From Phycisphaerales bacterium UBA5793 (GTDB taxonomy: Bacteria; Planctomycetota; Phycisphaerae; Phycisphaerales; UBA5793): 64,000 bases of DNA. Positions 53,545-63,106 of the stretch are shown piece by piece (positions within the stretch are counted from its first letter, which is position 1; the number at the start of each line of letters is the position of its first letter). A program made the translations under genes and the position numbers. The DNA is taken from the NCBI GenBank assembly GCA_002418285.1, contig DIDT01000065.1, positions 57,947 through 121,946 on the forward strand, written 5' to 3'. Under the pieces are notes generated by a model, which made no database searches, was not told the origin of the DNA, and saw only the letters and a program-made list of their open reading frames with translations.

Positions 53545-55164
53545 ATGAACGACGCTTCAGACCCACGCCCGTCGCCGATCGCCTTTCCCTACCCGCATTT
53601 CATGGCCCTGGCGCCACTGGATGCATGGGCGCGACTGTTGCTCTCCCCGCCCTTGCCCGTCAAACCGCGCTACTGGCTCCGCCTCGCCGCAGGGTTGGGC
53701 ACTTCGCTGCTTGGCACTGCAATCACCCTGCCCGAGCGTCTCCTGCTCGGACCGTGGCTGACCATGTCCTACCAGACCACCGGTGGCGCGCTCGACCACG
53801 CGCCCGGCGCACTGATCATCCTCGGCTACTTCCGCACCGGCACCACCCACCTGCACTACCTGCTCAATTGCGACTCGCGATTTGTCACCCCGCGCTGGGC
53901 CCAGGTGACCGCTCCACAGGGCTTTGTTGCCAGTTGGATGTTTCTGCGACTCTTCCTAGTACCCTTCCTCGCCAGCCGCCGACCGCAGGATGATGTCGCC
54001 TTCGGCCCGGACTGGCCCGCCGAGGATGACTTTGCCTGCCACAACTGGGCCTGCGCGTCGAGCCTGCGCGGCCGGCTCGTCGCCCCATCGCGCTACGAGT
54101 CCGATCGACGCTTCCACTTCCTCGACGGCCTGACGGCCGGCGAGATCGAACGCTGGCGCTATGTGCAATGGGCATTCCTGCGCAAGATCACCACGCTTGC
54201 AAGGCGCCGCCCGCTGCTGCTCAAATCTCCAAGTCACACCGCTCGCGTTCCCGAGTTGCAGCGCCTGCTCGGTCGCGAACACGCGCGGTTCATTCACATC
54301 AGTCGCGATCCCGTTGATGTCGTCAACTCCAACATGGCGATGCTCAAGCGACTGGCGATCTACCACCTCGAAGATCCGCCGGATGATCAGACGCTGCGCG
54401 AGCGGGTGACTGCCGAGTACGCTCAGACCGAGAAGGCGTATCTCGAATCGCGCCGTCTCATCCCGCCGGGCCACGTGCACGAGATGCGCTACGAGGACTT
54501 GCGGGCGGACCCGATTGGTGAAATGCAGGCGGCCTACCGGGCGCTTGATCTGTCGTGGACACGCGAGGTTGAGCAGAACGCCGGGGCCTACCTGCACTCC
54601 GTGCGCGACTATCGACCCGCGTCCGATGCAAACGCCCGCCGGCGCGCTATGGCCATGCTCGACGAACGACTCGAGTTCATCGCAGACACGTTCGGCCACA
54701 ATCAACCGGCGCCGACACCCGCCGAGCCTCCCAAGCCCGCCGGAGAGACCTCAAACCAGGATTCGCCGTGGCGCGCATGGGTTGGGGCAGCGATCGCCGC
54801 CATCGTGCTCGGCCTGCTGTGGCATGGCACAGTCCGCCTCACGCTGAATCGCTACGACGTCTTCGCTTGGCCGGTCGGCATCGTGATCGGCGCGGTGGCT
54901 CTGCGCCTGGCGCGAGCCGGCTCTAACCGCCTTGGCTGGTTCTGCGCCCTGCTCACGCTCACGGTCGCGCTGGCCGTCAGCGTCCCCAACACGCGTTGGG
55001 CCTACTACAAGCGCTACGACCCGACGCGACAGCACGTCAACTGGTCGGATCTGCTCGTCTCCACGAAACAGGAGTTGTTCACCGGCATGAGCATGTTTCT
55101 CCTGTTCATGGGCGGGGCCACGGCGTATCGCTTCGGTTCGCGACCACCCATCAGACCGAACTGA
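53545..55164 (+). CDS. Sulfotransferase-domain protein with C-terminal membrane domain
   Basis: The 539-residue protein has a PAPS-dependent sulfotransferase domain over about residues 85-390: GALIILGYFRTGTTHLHYLL includes the 5'-phosphosulfate loop (Arg-Thr-Gly-Thr-Thr), LLKSPSHTARVPEL follows, and RFIHISRDPVDVVNSN matches the 3'-phosphate region. Residues about 425-539 add four hydrophobic helices with basic linkers (AAIAAIVLGLLWHG, VFAWPVGIVIGAVALRLA, FCALLTLTVALAVSV and MSMFLLFMGGATAYRF). Such a fusion is unusual for the family. It would anchor sulfation at the inner membrane. Start ATG 53545; an earlier ATG at 53419 is unlikely. Confidence 0.82.
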   Translation: MNDASDPRPSPIAFPYPHFMALAPLDAWARLLLSPPLPVKPRYWLRLAAGLGTSLLGTAITLPERLLLGPWLTMSYQTTGGALDHAPGALIILGYFRTGTTHLHYLLNCDSRFVTPRWAQVTAPQGFVASWMFLRLFLVPFLASRRPQDDVAFGPDWPAEDDFACHNWACASSLRGRLVAPSRYESDRRFHFLDGLTAGEIERWRYVQWAFLRKITTLARRRPLLLKSPSHTARVPELQRLLGREHARFIHISRDPVDVVNSNMAMLKRLAIYHLEDPPDDQTLRERVTAEYAQTEKAYLESRRLIPPGHVHEMRYEDLRADPIGEMQAAYRALDLSWTREVEQNAGAYLHSVRDYRPASDANARRRAMAMLDERLEFIADTFGHNQPAPTPAEPPKPAGETSNQDSPWRAWVGAAIAAIVLGLLWHGTVRLTLNRYDVFAWPVGIVIGAVALRLARAGSNRLGWFCALLTLTVALAVSVPNTRWAYYKRYDPTRQHVNWSDLLVSTKQELFTGMSMFLLFMGGATAYRFGSRPPIRPN

Positions 55165-55237
55165 TCTCCCTCCGGCGCGCGAAAAACCCCGGCAACTCGC
55201 GTCGCCCGGGCTTGTGATACTCACTGGGTTGAATGGA

Positions 55238-56134
55238 CTACTTGTCTTCCTTCTTGGGCTCGGGCTTCTCGCCAGCTCCCTCTGCGGGCTTCTCTCCATC
55301 CGTCTCGCCGCTCTTGACAAGGGCCTTGATCTCATCCGGAAGAGCAAAAGTCTCGGCCTTGACACTGTCGAGTTCGATTTCGGAGAACGTCATGACGCGC
55401 GTCATGCCCATCATCTCGATCTCCGTGCGGACCGGGAACTTGACGCCACCAAACTCCTTGTATTCCTTGTTGATGTTGGTCATGTCCATCGGACCCATCT
55501 GGGTCTCCGTGGTCTGCATCGTGCCGCGGAGCAAGCCGGTCTCGACCTCGAAGAAATACGTCGACTCCTCATCGTGCTGATCGATCATCTTGACGGCGTA
55601 GCACTTGAGCCCGTCAAAGTCACGCGCGTCGATCGTCTCCATCGACTTGAAGCGCTTGTCGAAGTTGATCTCGCCGTAAAAATCGGTCTGCTCTTTCATC
55701 TGTTCGACCTGCTCGGGCGGGAGAATGTTCGCGCCGCTCATCGGATCAATGCTCCAGGCGATCTCACCGTCATACCCTTGGCGCACTTCGCCGAAATCGG
55801 GCACTTCGATCTCGACCATCATCTTGTTTGGAGCGGCGGCGTAGATGACCATCGGCGCGATCATGGGATCGCCGCCCATGCCAGGCATCTCCATCTTGCC
55901 CGTCATCTTGCGGGACGTGTGGCTGCGGATCGCACTCTCGCCTCCCAGGGCCTTGACGTAACTGGAAATCACATCCTTGGCCTCGGGAACCTTGGTCGCC
56001 GCCGCGGCCGTGGTTGGGGCTGCGGCGTCGTCCTGGGCCAGGCTCGCGCCGGACGAGGCGAGCAACATCGAAGCGCAGGCAGCCGTCAGGCCGCAGGAAC
56101 GGGCAAAGAGACTCGTTGATCGTGAAAACCTCAT
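55238..56134 (-). CDS. Secreted LolA-like protein
   Basis: The 298-residue product has a signal peptide ending near LASSGASLAQ-DD. The mature part shows a LolA/LppX-like curved beta-sheet pattern: AKDVISSYVKALGGESAIRS, TGKMEMPGM, YAAAPNKMMVEIEVP, QGYDGEIAWSIDP and LKCYAVKMIDQHDEESTYFFE. A Lys/Glu/Pro-rich tail closes it. LolA-like folds carry lipids or lipoproteins in the periplasm; the cargo is unknown. The start at 56134 has AAAGGA nine bases upstream. Confidence 0.72.
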   Translation of the reverse strand: MRFSRSTSLFARSCGLTAACASMLLASSGASLAQDDAAAPTTAAAATKVPEAKDVISSYVKALGGESAIRSHTSRKMTGKMEMPGMGGDPMIAPMVIYAAAPNKMMVEIEVPDFGEVRQGYDGEIAWSIDPMSGANILPPEQVEQMKEQTDFYGEINFDKRFKSMETIDARDFDGLKCYAVKMIDQHDEESTYFFEVETGLLRGTMQTTETQMGPMDMTNINKEYKEFGGVKFPVRTEIEMMGMTRVMTFSEIELDSVKAETFALPDEIKALVKSGETDGEKPAEGAGEKPEPKKEDK

Positions 56135-56364
56135 TGGGTGGGTCCTTTCGGGGTGAATCGCGAATGCTAGGTGGCCGGCGACCAGTCGTACAGGCCACGA
56201 AATCGCGTCATCCCTTATAGGGGAAGCATCTGGGCCCGCTGCTTTATCGCTCTATCCGGATGAACGGTTGAATATGGCTCCCCCCTCCACTATCCTCCTG
56301 CAAGCGAACGCCCACCCCGGCTGGGGGAGTCGCCGCCCGTACCACATCCAATCCGGAGTGCTCC

Positions 56365-59300
56365 ATGAGTCTTTTCCTGCGGCAAGCCGCGCGACGCGTC
56401 CTCTTCTTCGATGGATCCATGGGCGCGACCATCCAGAGCCTTACGCTGGACGTCGATCGCGATTACCTCGGCCGAGAGAATTGCGTCGATCTGCTCGTTC
56501 GCAGCCGCCCCGATCTGGTCCAGCAGATTCACGAGTCCTTTCTTGAGGTCGGCGCCGACGCGGTCGAGACCGACACCTTCGGCGCCAGTCGACACGTCTT
56601 TTCCGATTTCGATGAAGAACTGGTCAGCTGGACCCGCGCCCTTAACAAGGAAGCAGCCGAAGTCGCCCGCGCCGCCTGCGACAAGTATGCAACCAAAGAC
56701 AAGCCGCGCTTCGTGGTCGGCTCCATGGGACCTGGCACCAAGCTCATCTCCCTCGGCCAGATCACCTGGCAGCGCATGCTCGACAGTTACGCCGAGCAGG
56801 TGCGCGGCCTGCTCGACGGCGGCGCCGATGCCATCCTCATCGAAACCTGCCAGGATCTTCTGCAGGTCAAGTGCGCCATCAACGCCTGCCTCAAGGCGCT
56901 CGACGAGCGTGGCAAGAGCCCTTCTGAAATCCCCATCATGGTCAGTGTCACCATCGAGACGACCGGCACCATGCTGCTCGGTTCAGAAATCGCCACGGCC
57001 GTCCACGTGCTCAAGCCGTACCCCATCGCCAGTCTCGGATTGAATTGCGCAACGGGTCCCGTCGAGATGGCTGAACACCTCAAGGTGCTCAGCAGGCACT
57101 GGGATCGACTTATCTCGGTCATGCCCAACGCGGGCCTGCCGATTATGGTCGATGGCAAGACCACCTTCCCCCTTCAACCGGCCGGTCTGCGCGATGCGCT
57201 GCGCAAGTTCGTCGATGACTTCGGAGTAAACTTCGTCGGCGGCTGTTGCGGCACCGGTCCTGAACACATCAAGCAGGTCGTGGAAGCCATCGGCATTCAT
57301 CCGCCCGTCCCCCGCGGCCAGGTCGGGCAGAATCACGCCGGCCTCGCGTGCGTGACCGAGCGAGCCGACGGCCTCTACCGCCAGCCGCCCGCCAGCGTGA
57401 CCTCACTCTACTCCCCCGTCGACTGCCGACAGGAAAACTCATTCCTCATTATCGGCGAACGGATGAACGCTTCCGGCTCGCGCAAGTTCAAGCGCCTGCT
57501 CGAAGCAGAGAACTGGGATGAGATCGTTTCGCTCGCCCGGGAACAGAAGCGCGAAGGCGCCAACGTGCTCGATCTCAACGTCGACTACGCCGGACGCGAC
57601 AACGCCGCTGACATGGCCGAGATTGTCACCCGCGTCGTGCGACAGGTCGATACGCCGCTGATGATCGACTCGACGCAGATCGCCACTATTGAAGCCGGGC
57701 TCAGGCACGCCGCCGGCAAGTGCATCATCAACTCCGCCAACTTCGAAGATGGCGAAGAGAAGTTCGACGCAATCTGCGCCCTGGCGAAACGCTACGGCGC
57801 AGCGCTGGTCATCGGAACCATCGACGAAGACAAGGAAGCCGCCATGGCCCGCACCGCCGATCGAAAATACTCGATTGCTGAGCGGTCGTTGCAACGCGCC
57901 ACGGAAGTACACGGGATCGCGGCGTGCGATGTCTTCTTCGACCCGCTCGTGCTGCCCATCTCCACGGGCATGGATGCGGATCGACGCAGTTCCGCCGAAT
58001 TGATCGAAGGCACCAGACGCATCAGCACGGCATTCCCCGAATGCCAGATCACCTGCGGCCTGTCCAACGCGAGCTTCGGCCTCAATCCGGCTGCCCGCGT
58101 CGTGCTCAATTCCTGCCTTCTGCACGAACTGCTCGAAGCCGGCATGACCAGCGCCATCGTCCACGCATCCAAGATCCTTCCCCGCAATCGCATCAGCGAT
58201 GAACAGTGGAGCGCTGCGCTCGATCTCATCTACGACCGCCGACACGAATCCAAGGGCGGCACGGGTCTGCCCGGAGGCATCACCGACGAGTCCTTCGACC
58301 CGCTTCAGCACTTCATCGAACTGTTCAAAGACGCCAGTGCCGTCTCGCATTCCGTCGAGGAACGCTCCCTCACACTGGAAGAGTCGCTCGCAGCCCACAT
58401 CGTCGAGGGTGAAAAGCAGGGCATGACGGATCGCCTCGATGAAGCGCTCGGCAAGTACTCCGCGCTCGAGATCATCAACGACCACCTGCTCGGCGGAATG
58501 AAGACCGTCGGCGAACTGTTCGGCAGCGGTCAGATGCAGTTACCCTTCGTGTTGCAAAGTGCCGAAGTCATGAAGATGGCCGTCGCCTACCTTGAGCCGC
58601 ATATGGACAAGGTCGCCGGCTCCAGTCGCGGCTCGATCGTTCTGGCCACCGTCAAGGGAGACGTTCACGACATCGGCAAGAACCTCGTGGACATCATCCT
58701 CACCAACAACGGCTACACGGTGCACAACCTCGGCATCAAGCAGCCGATCGCCTCGATCCTCGAAGCGCTCCAGGACACTGGCGCGCTGGCCATCGGCATG
58801 AGCGGCCTGCTCGTCAAGTCCGTCGGCGTCATGGAGCAGAACCTCGCCGAGATGAACGAGATGGGCATCGATGCCCCGGTCCTGCTGGGTGGCGCGGCGC
58901 TGACGCGCAAGTATGCTGAAGGTCGCCTGCGTGGGCTGTACCGCGGCCCACTCTTCTATGGACAGGATGCGTTCGAGGGCCTGCGCATCATGGATGCGCT
59001 GACCAGCGGCGAAGCGAACCGACTGAACGAGGAAATCGACGCGCGGGTTGCAAAGCTCGAATCCGGCGCCAAACCGCAAGCCGCCCGCGGAACGGAACAA
59101 CCCTCGGGTGCCGTCGCCGTTGCTGTCCGCACGGACAGCGTGGCCGTCGTTGATGTCCCCCCGGCTCCGTTCTTTGGCGCCCGGCTGGTGGAGTCGATCG
59201 ATCTCGACCAGATCTACCCGTACATCAACACCACCGCCCTGTTCCGTGGACAGTGGGGCTTCAAGCGAGGATCGCTCTCGACCGAGGAGTACGAGCAGAC

Positions 59301-59949
59301 CCTCCGCGACACGGTCGAGCCATTGTTCGAGCGCCTCAAGTCCGAGATGCGCGGCCGGGGAATTCTGACGCCACGCGTGGTCTACGGCTACTACCCGGCC
59401 GCCTCCGAGGGCGACGACGTGGTCATCTTCGATCCCAAGAACCACGATCGCGAGATTGAGCGGTTTGCCTTTCCCCGCCAGTCCGACGGCAAGCGGCGAT
59501 GCATTTCCGACTTCTTCAGACAGCGCGGCGAAGGCGTGAAAGACGTCCTCGGTTTGTTTGTCTGCACCATGGGGCCGGAGGTCAGCAACGTCGCCCGTAA
59601 GCTCTTTGAGGGCAATGAGTACACCGAGTACCTCTACACCCACGGCATCGGCGTCGAAACGGCAGAGGCCCTGGCCGAACTCTGGCACAAGCGGATGCGG
59701 CAGGAGCTGGGCATCGCCGGCGAGGACGACCCCGAGATCCGCCGCCTCTTCAGCCAGCACTACCGAGGCAGCCGGTACTCGTTCGGCTACCCCGCCTGTC
59801 CCAACATGGAGGATCAGGCGGTGCTCTTCCGCCTCCTCCAGCCTGAACGGATCGGCTGCAACCTGACGGAGAACTTCCAGATCGACCCGGAGCAGTCGGT
59901 CAGCGCCATCGTGGTGCACCACCCGGAGGCCAAGTATTTCACCGCCTGA
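56365..59949 (+). CDS. metH: Cobalamin-dependent methionine synthase
   Basis: The 1194-residue protein covers all four MetH modules (E. coli 1227). The homocysteine domain has Cys228 in LNCATGP and Cys294-Cys295 in GGCCGTG as zinc ligands. The pterin domain includes ERMNASGSRKF and DLNVDYAG. The B12 domain has DVHDIGKN with His768 as the cobalt ligand. The AdoMet reactivation domain ends with FGYPACPNMEDQ. It methylates homocysteine with methyl-tetrahydrofolate. Ser/Ala-rich linkers separate the last two modules. The ATG at 56365 follows GGAG; no cobalamin riboswitch was recognised upstream. It is the only B12-linked gene visible. Confidence 0.96.
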   Translation: MSLFLRQAARRVLFFDGSMGATIQSLTLDVDRDYLGRENCVDLLVRSRPDLVQQIHESFLEVGADAVETDTFGASRHVFSDFDEELVSWTRALNKEAAEVARAACDKYATKDKPRFVVGSMGPGTKLISLGQITWQRMLDSYAEQVRGLLDGGADAILIETCQDLLQVKCAINACLKALDERGKSPSEIPIMVSVTIETTGTMLLGSEIATAVHVLKPYPIASLGLNCATGPVEMAEHLKVLSRHWDRLISVMPNAGLPIMVDGKTTFPLQPAGLRDALRKFVDDFGVNFVGGCCGTGPEHIKQVVEAIGIHPPVPRGQVGQNHAGLACVTERADGLYRQPPASVTSLYSPVDCRQENSFLIIGERMNASGSRKFKRLLEAENWDEIVSLAREQKREGANVLDLNVDYAGRDNAADMAEIVTRVVRQVDTPLMIDSTQIATIEAGLRHAAGKCIINSANFEDGEEKFDAICALAKRYGAALVIGTIDEDKEAAMARTADRKYSIAERSLQRATEVHGIAACDVFFDPLVLPISTGMDADRRSSAELIEGTRRISTAFPECQITCGLSNASFGLNPAARVVLNSCLLHELLEAGMTSAIVHASKILPRNRISDEQWSAALDLIYDRRHESKGGTGLPGGITDESFDPLQHFIELFKDASAVSHSVEERSLTLEESLAAHIVEGEKQGMTDRLDEALGKYSALEIINDHLLGGMKTVGELFGSGQMQLPFVLQSAEVMKMAVAYLEPHMDKVAGSSRGSIVLATVKGDVHDIGKNLVDIILTNNGYTVHNLGIKQPIASILEALQDTGALAIGMSGLLVKSVGVMEQNLAEMNEMGIDAPVLLGGAALTRKYAEGRLRGLYRGPLFYGQDAFEGLRIMDALTSGEANRLNEEIDARVAKLESGAKPQAARGTEQPSGAVAVAVRTDSVAVVDVPPAPFFGARLVESIDLDQIYPYINTTALFRGQWGFKRGSLSTEEYEQTLRDTVEPLFERLKSEMRGRGILTPRVVYGYYPAASEGDDVVIFDPKNHDREIERFAFPRQSDGKRRCISDFFRQRGEGVKDVLGLFVCTMGPEVSNVARKLFEGNEYTEYLYTHGIGVETAEALAELWHKRMRQELGIAGEDDPEIRRLFSQHYRGSRYSFGYPACPNMEDQAVLFRLLQPERIGCNLTENFQIDPEQSVSAIVVHHPEAKYFTA

Positions 59950-59992
59950 GCGGAAGCAAACAGCAACATTGGGGAGCCTTGACACCCCCCTA

Positions 59993-60020
59993 TTGCTGTG
60001 GGCGGAATGGTGGCTATACT
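59993..60020 (+). promoter_or_regulatory. Candidate promoter of the RRM-protein gene
   Basis: TTGCTG (59993-59998) and TATACT (60015-60020) are 16 bases apart, 126 bases upstream of the GTG at 60147. A TTGACA at 59979-59984 lies near but at an unsuitable distance. Prediction from consensus only. Confidence 0.45.
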
Positions 60021-60025
60021 CGCCC

Positions 60026-60146
60026 AGCGTCAGTTCGGCTCGATCGGGGGTTTCTCCCCTCATGGACCGAACGCCAAAGCAGGTGAGAGCCCGGGTATCC
60101 GCAGCGGCAACAGTATGACAATCTTCTCGGGCTGGAAATCTGCATC
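60026..60146 (+). promoter_or_regulatory. Structured 5' leader of the RRM-protein gene
   Basis: The leader holds two potential stem-loops. The first pairs TTCGG (about 60033-60037) with CCGAA (about 60065-60069) and has an inner GGGG/CCCC stem. The second pairs AGCCCG (about 60088) with CGGGCT (about 60128), ending close to the start codon. Such leaders can control RNA-binding-protein genes by temperature or autoregulation. The function is inferred. Confidence 0.4.
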
Positions 60147-60473
60147 GTGACGAATATCTACGTAGGCAACATCTCATTTCAAACAACTGACTCTGAACTC
60201 GAGGCTCTGTTCAGCGAGCATGGCAAGGTTGATCGCGCCAACGCTGTGATGGATCGCGAGACCGGCCGCTCGCGCGGATTCGGTTTCGTCGAAATGCCCG
60301 ACGCCAACGAAGCCAAGGCGGCCATCGCGGCCCTCAACGGCAAGGAAATCGGCGGCCGCACTCTCACCGTCAATGAAGCACGTCCCCGCGAGCAGCGCTC
60401 CGGTGGCGGCGGCGGCGGCGGATACGGCCGTGGCGGCGGCGGCGGCGGTCGCGGCGGCAACCGCGGCTACTAA
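60147..60473 (+). CDS. Glycine-rich RNA-recognition-motif protein
   Basis: The 108-residue protein has one RRM: RNP2 IYVGNI (4-9) and RNP1 RGFGFVEM (43-50), followed by a Gly/Arg/Tyr tail (GGGGGGGYGRGGGG). Such single-RRM proteins (cyanobacterial Rbp type) are RNA chaperones that are often cold-induced. It is alone, with its own promoter candidate, leader and terminator. The GTG at 60147 is a weak start (CTGGAAATC upstream). Confidence 0.92.
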   Translation: MTNIYVGNISFQTTDSELEALFSEHGKVDRANAVMDRETGRSRGFGFVEMPDANEAKAAIAALNGKEIGGRTLTVNEARPREQRSGGGGGGGYGRGGGGGGRGGNRGY

Positions 60474-60504
60474 GCCTCGCTGACCAACTGATCGAACTTC
60501 GATC

Positions 60505-60545
60505 CATGACCACGTCTCTCACCGGGCGTGGTCATGCTCTTTTTC
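60505..60545 (+). terminator. Rho-independent terminator after the RRM-protein gene
   Basis: CATGACCACG (60505-60514) and CGTGGTCATG (60527-60536) are perfect complements with a 12-base loop, followed by CTCTTTTTCTT. It lies 32 bases after the stop codon. Confidence 0.85.
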
Positions 60546-60627
60546 TTCGCTCACATTCCACGTCACCTCTCCCATCTCACCCGCCACCCATCCACCACGC
60601 GCGGCGCGGCCGGGCTCGCCACATACA

Positions 60628-62016
60628 ATGCCCGACATGGCCAGAGACTCTTCCACACCCACCGCCCAGGTCCTCATCGTCGATGATGAGGCCGACCACG
60701 CCGACGTCATGGCCGACGCCCTGCGCAAGCCCGGCCACATCTGCACCGTCCGCCACAGTCTCGATGAAGCACGCGTCGAACTCGAAGGCGGACACTTCGA
60801 CGTCATCGTCACCGATCTCATGATGCACGGCCGGCCCGATGGAATGACCATCCTCGCCGAAGCCAAGACCCGACAGCCCGGCGCCAAGACCATCATGGTC
60901 ACGGCCCACGGCGACATCCCCACCGCCAAAGAGGCCATTCGCGGCGGGGCGTACGACTTCATCGAAAAGCCGCTCGATCTCGAAGTGTTCCGCAATCTCG
61001 TCAACCGCGCGGCCGAGGCGGCGGTGCTGCGGGCCCAGGTCGATGCACTGAGCGAACAACTTGGCGAAGAATACTCCTTCGAAGGCATCGTCGGCGCCAG
61101 CCCGGCGATCCGGCAAATGGTTCGCACGCTCCAGCAGATCGCGCCGACGGACATTCCCGTGCTGCTCATCGGCGAAACGGGAACCGGAAAAGATCTCGTC
61201 GCGAGGGTGATCCACCAGAACTCCCGTCGGGCCAAACAGCGCTTCAAGCCCGTCAACTGCGCCGCGTTCACCGAGTCGCTGCTCGAAAGCGAACTGTTCG
61301 GCCACGTCAAGGGCGCCTTCACCGGCGCCGAGAAGAACACCGAGGGCGTGTTCGAATATGCCAACGGCGGAACGCTGTTTCTCGATGAGATCGGCGACAT
61401 GCCGCTGGGCATGCAGAGCAAACTGCTGCGCGTGCTCGAGTCGGGCGAAGTCGTGCGCGTCGGCTCCAACGACCCGCGCACCGTTGACGTGCGTTTCATC
61501 GCGGCGACGCATCGCGATCTCGAAGCGATGGTCAAGGATGAGACGTTCCGGCAGGATCTGTTCTTCCGCATCAAGGGCGTCGAGATCAAACTCCCGCCGC
61601 TGCGCGATCGGCGCGAGGACATTCCACTGCTGGCGCAACACCAGATCAACCTGCTCAACCAGCGCAACGGCCGCAACGTGCTGGGCGTGACGGATGAGGT
61701 GGCGCAGAAGCTCATGGCGTATGACTGGCCGGGCAACGTGCGGCAACTCAATCGCATCATCGAACTCATGTGCGTGTTCGCGGAAGACGGCGGCGAACTC
61801 GAAGCGGCGCATCTGCCGGCCGAGGTGTCGGGCGCATCGGACAGCAACGCGAGTTCGTCCGGTTCGCTGGCCGGGATCGACCTGGCGGAACTCGAGAAGC
61901 GAGCGATCCGCGAGACGCTCAAACTCACCGGCGGCAATCGCGAACAGACCGCCAGGATGCTCGGCATCGGCGAGCGGACGCTGTACCGGCTGCTCAAGGA
62001 GTACGGCTTGAGGTGA
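60628..62016 (+). CDS. NtrC-type sigma-54-dependent response regulator
   Basis: The 462-residue protein has a receiver domain (IVDDEADHADVM, phospho-acceptor Asp63, Lys114). An AAA+ domain follows with Walker A GETGTGKD (182-189), the sigma-54 contact loop GAFTGA (229-234) and Walker B LFLDEI (250-255). A FIS-type HTH at the end reads GNREQTARMLGIGERTLYRLLKEYG. On phosphorylation it would remodel sigma-54 polymerase at enhancers. No histidine kinase is adjacent. Starts at 60628 (MPDMARD) or 60637. Confidence 0.92.
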   Translation: MPDMARDSSTPTAQVLIVDDEADHADVMADALRKPGHICTVRHSLDEARVELEGGHFDVIVTDLMMHGRPDGMTILAEAKTRQPGAKTIMVTAHGDIPTAKEAIRGGAYDFIEKPLDLEVFRNLVNRAAEAAVLRAQVDALSEQLGEEYSFEGIVGASPAIRQMVRTLQQIAPTDIPVLLIGETGTGKDLVARVIHQNSRRAKQRFKPVNCAAFTESLLESELFGHVKGAFTGAEKNTEGVFEYANGGTLFLDEIGDMPLGMQSKLLRVLESGEVVRVGSNDPRTVDVRFIAATHRDLEAMVKDETFRQDLFFRIKGVEIKLPPLRDRREDIPLLAQHQINLLNQRNGRNVLGVTDEVAQKLMAYDWPGNVRQLNRIIELMCVFAEDGGELEAAHLPAEVSGASDSNASSSGSLAGIDLAELEKRAIRETLKLTGGNREQTARMLGIGERTLYRLLKEYGLR

Positions 62017-63106
62017 GTGGATGGCCTGCGAGGGTGATGTCCTTCGGCGGAGCTCAGGATCTGCCAGGATGATGGGGTGAACCAGACTGATGCGCGAGCG
62101 AAGAGTTTGAGTCCCGAGCGGGATTCGTCCTCGCTGGCGCGTCGGTCTGGTCGAGTCGCCGGTGGCGATGTCGAGTTGTCGGCGATTGAAAAGCACGTCT
62201 ACCTCTAGAGATTGGCGTGCGCCGGTGTGCGCGGCGGGGTCAGTTTGCACTGCACAACGGCGGGAGATGCCGCGCGGTTCGTGCGGCGGCCGGTGACTTT
62301 TTTCGCGGGCGGCGATGCGCCAGGCGCGATTCGAAAGAAAGTTCAACGCAAAATGCGTGCCAACACAAAGGCGCACGTGATACGGGATGCTCCGTGCGCG
62401 CCGGAGCGCTCCTGTGCGCGATTTTTGAGCGCTGGCGCGCGCTGCGGCGCGCGTTTGTGTAAATGAGCGCCTCTGTGCGGGCCGAATCAGGAATTTTCGT
62501 CGATTTTCATTTTTCTGAGGGGGGTGATTTCGACTTTTGCTCAACTTTTCTGCGTTTTCGGGAAGGCCGCGCACGGGATGAGATCGAAGTGGCGCGCGTG
62601 CGTGCGGAAGGCGAAAGACATTCACCACGGAGTCACAGAAAACACGGAGAATACAGGGAGAAAGGCGGGGGATTGGGTGGAAAGGCAGAAGAAAGGCAAC
62701 TCACCGCAGAGATCGCAGAGCACGCGGAGACAGGCAATTGGATCGGGAGTTGATCCGAGCCCCGACCGTGAGGGAGTGGTGTTGGACGTGGTGAGTGGGT
62801 AGGGATTCGGCTGGCGCTGCACGGTTGTCGCTCCGGGCAAGAGTTCGGTGGCGACGGGCAGGGGCGGCCGGGACTGTTATCACCCCCGACGTCGAACTCG
62901 GCCCGGGGCTGAGGCGTTCGATGCCACCCAATCGAGACGACGCGACGGATTCCATTGTGAGATTCCCCGGAATTGGCTTGCAGTCTGGCGGGTTGTCTGG
63001 TATGTTGGTGGCGTGGGGAGACGAGGAGGGAATTGGATAATCGGCGGGAAGAGACAGAGCGAAGTCCGAGGGGTCGCAGGCCGGATGTAAGGAGGAGAGG
63101 AAGTGA
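62017..63106. other. 1.1-kb intergenic region with no credible gene
   Basis: The open frames here are Arg/His-rich and show no coding bias. The stretch at 62200-62460 is rich in GCGCG runs, 62480-62560 is comparatively T-rich, and a degenerate GGAG-type repeat lies at 62621-62731. A strong Shine-Dalgarno sequence for the next gene ends the region (63089-63096). No RNA gene was recognised. Confidence 0.5.
62621..62731. repeat. Degenerate CACGGAG-type intergenic repeat
   Basis: Two related units lie about 40 bases apart: TTCACCACGGAGTCACAGAA with AACACGGAGAATACAGGG (62621-62658), and TCACCGCAGAGATCGCAGAG with CACGCGGAGACA (62701-62732). Similar CACCACGGAG/CACAGAG motifs occur dispersed in many bacterial genomes, including planctomycetes. 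Spurious frames arise from them. Confidence 0.5.

Noticed and set aside
56135..56364. Possible cobalamin riboswitch ahead of metH
   Set aside because: No B12-box or conserved core was seen in the 230 bases; only a GGAG ribosome site.
58540..60186. Minus-strand 548-codon frame antisense to metH
   Set aside because: It continues through the promoter region of the RRM gene and mirrors MetH codons; no supporting motif.
62200..62560. Replication-origin-like or Z-DNA-forming stretch
   Set aside because: GCGCG runs and T-rich patches exist, but no DnaA-box cluster or origin gene is near.
60577..62628. Minus-strand 683-codon frame antisense to the NtrC-like regulator
   Set aside because: The regulator strand has receiver, GAFTGA and HTH motifs; this frame has none.
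62463..62753. Small plus-strand frame in the 62-kb gap
   Set aside because: Its sequence is mostly the CACGGAG repeat, translated as HRKHGEYREKGG-like peptide, a well-known type of spurious frame.
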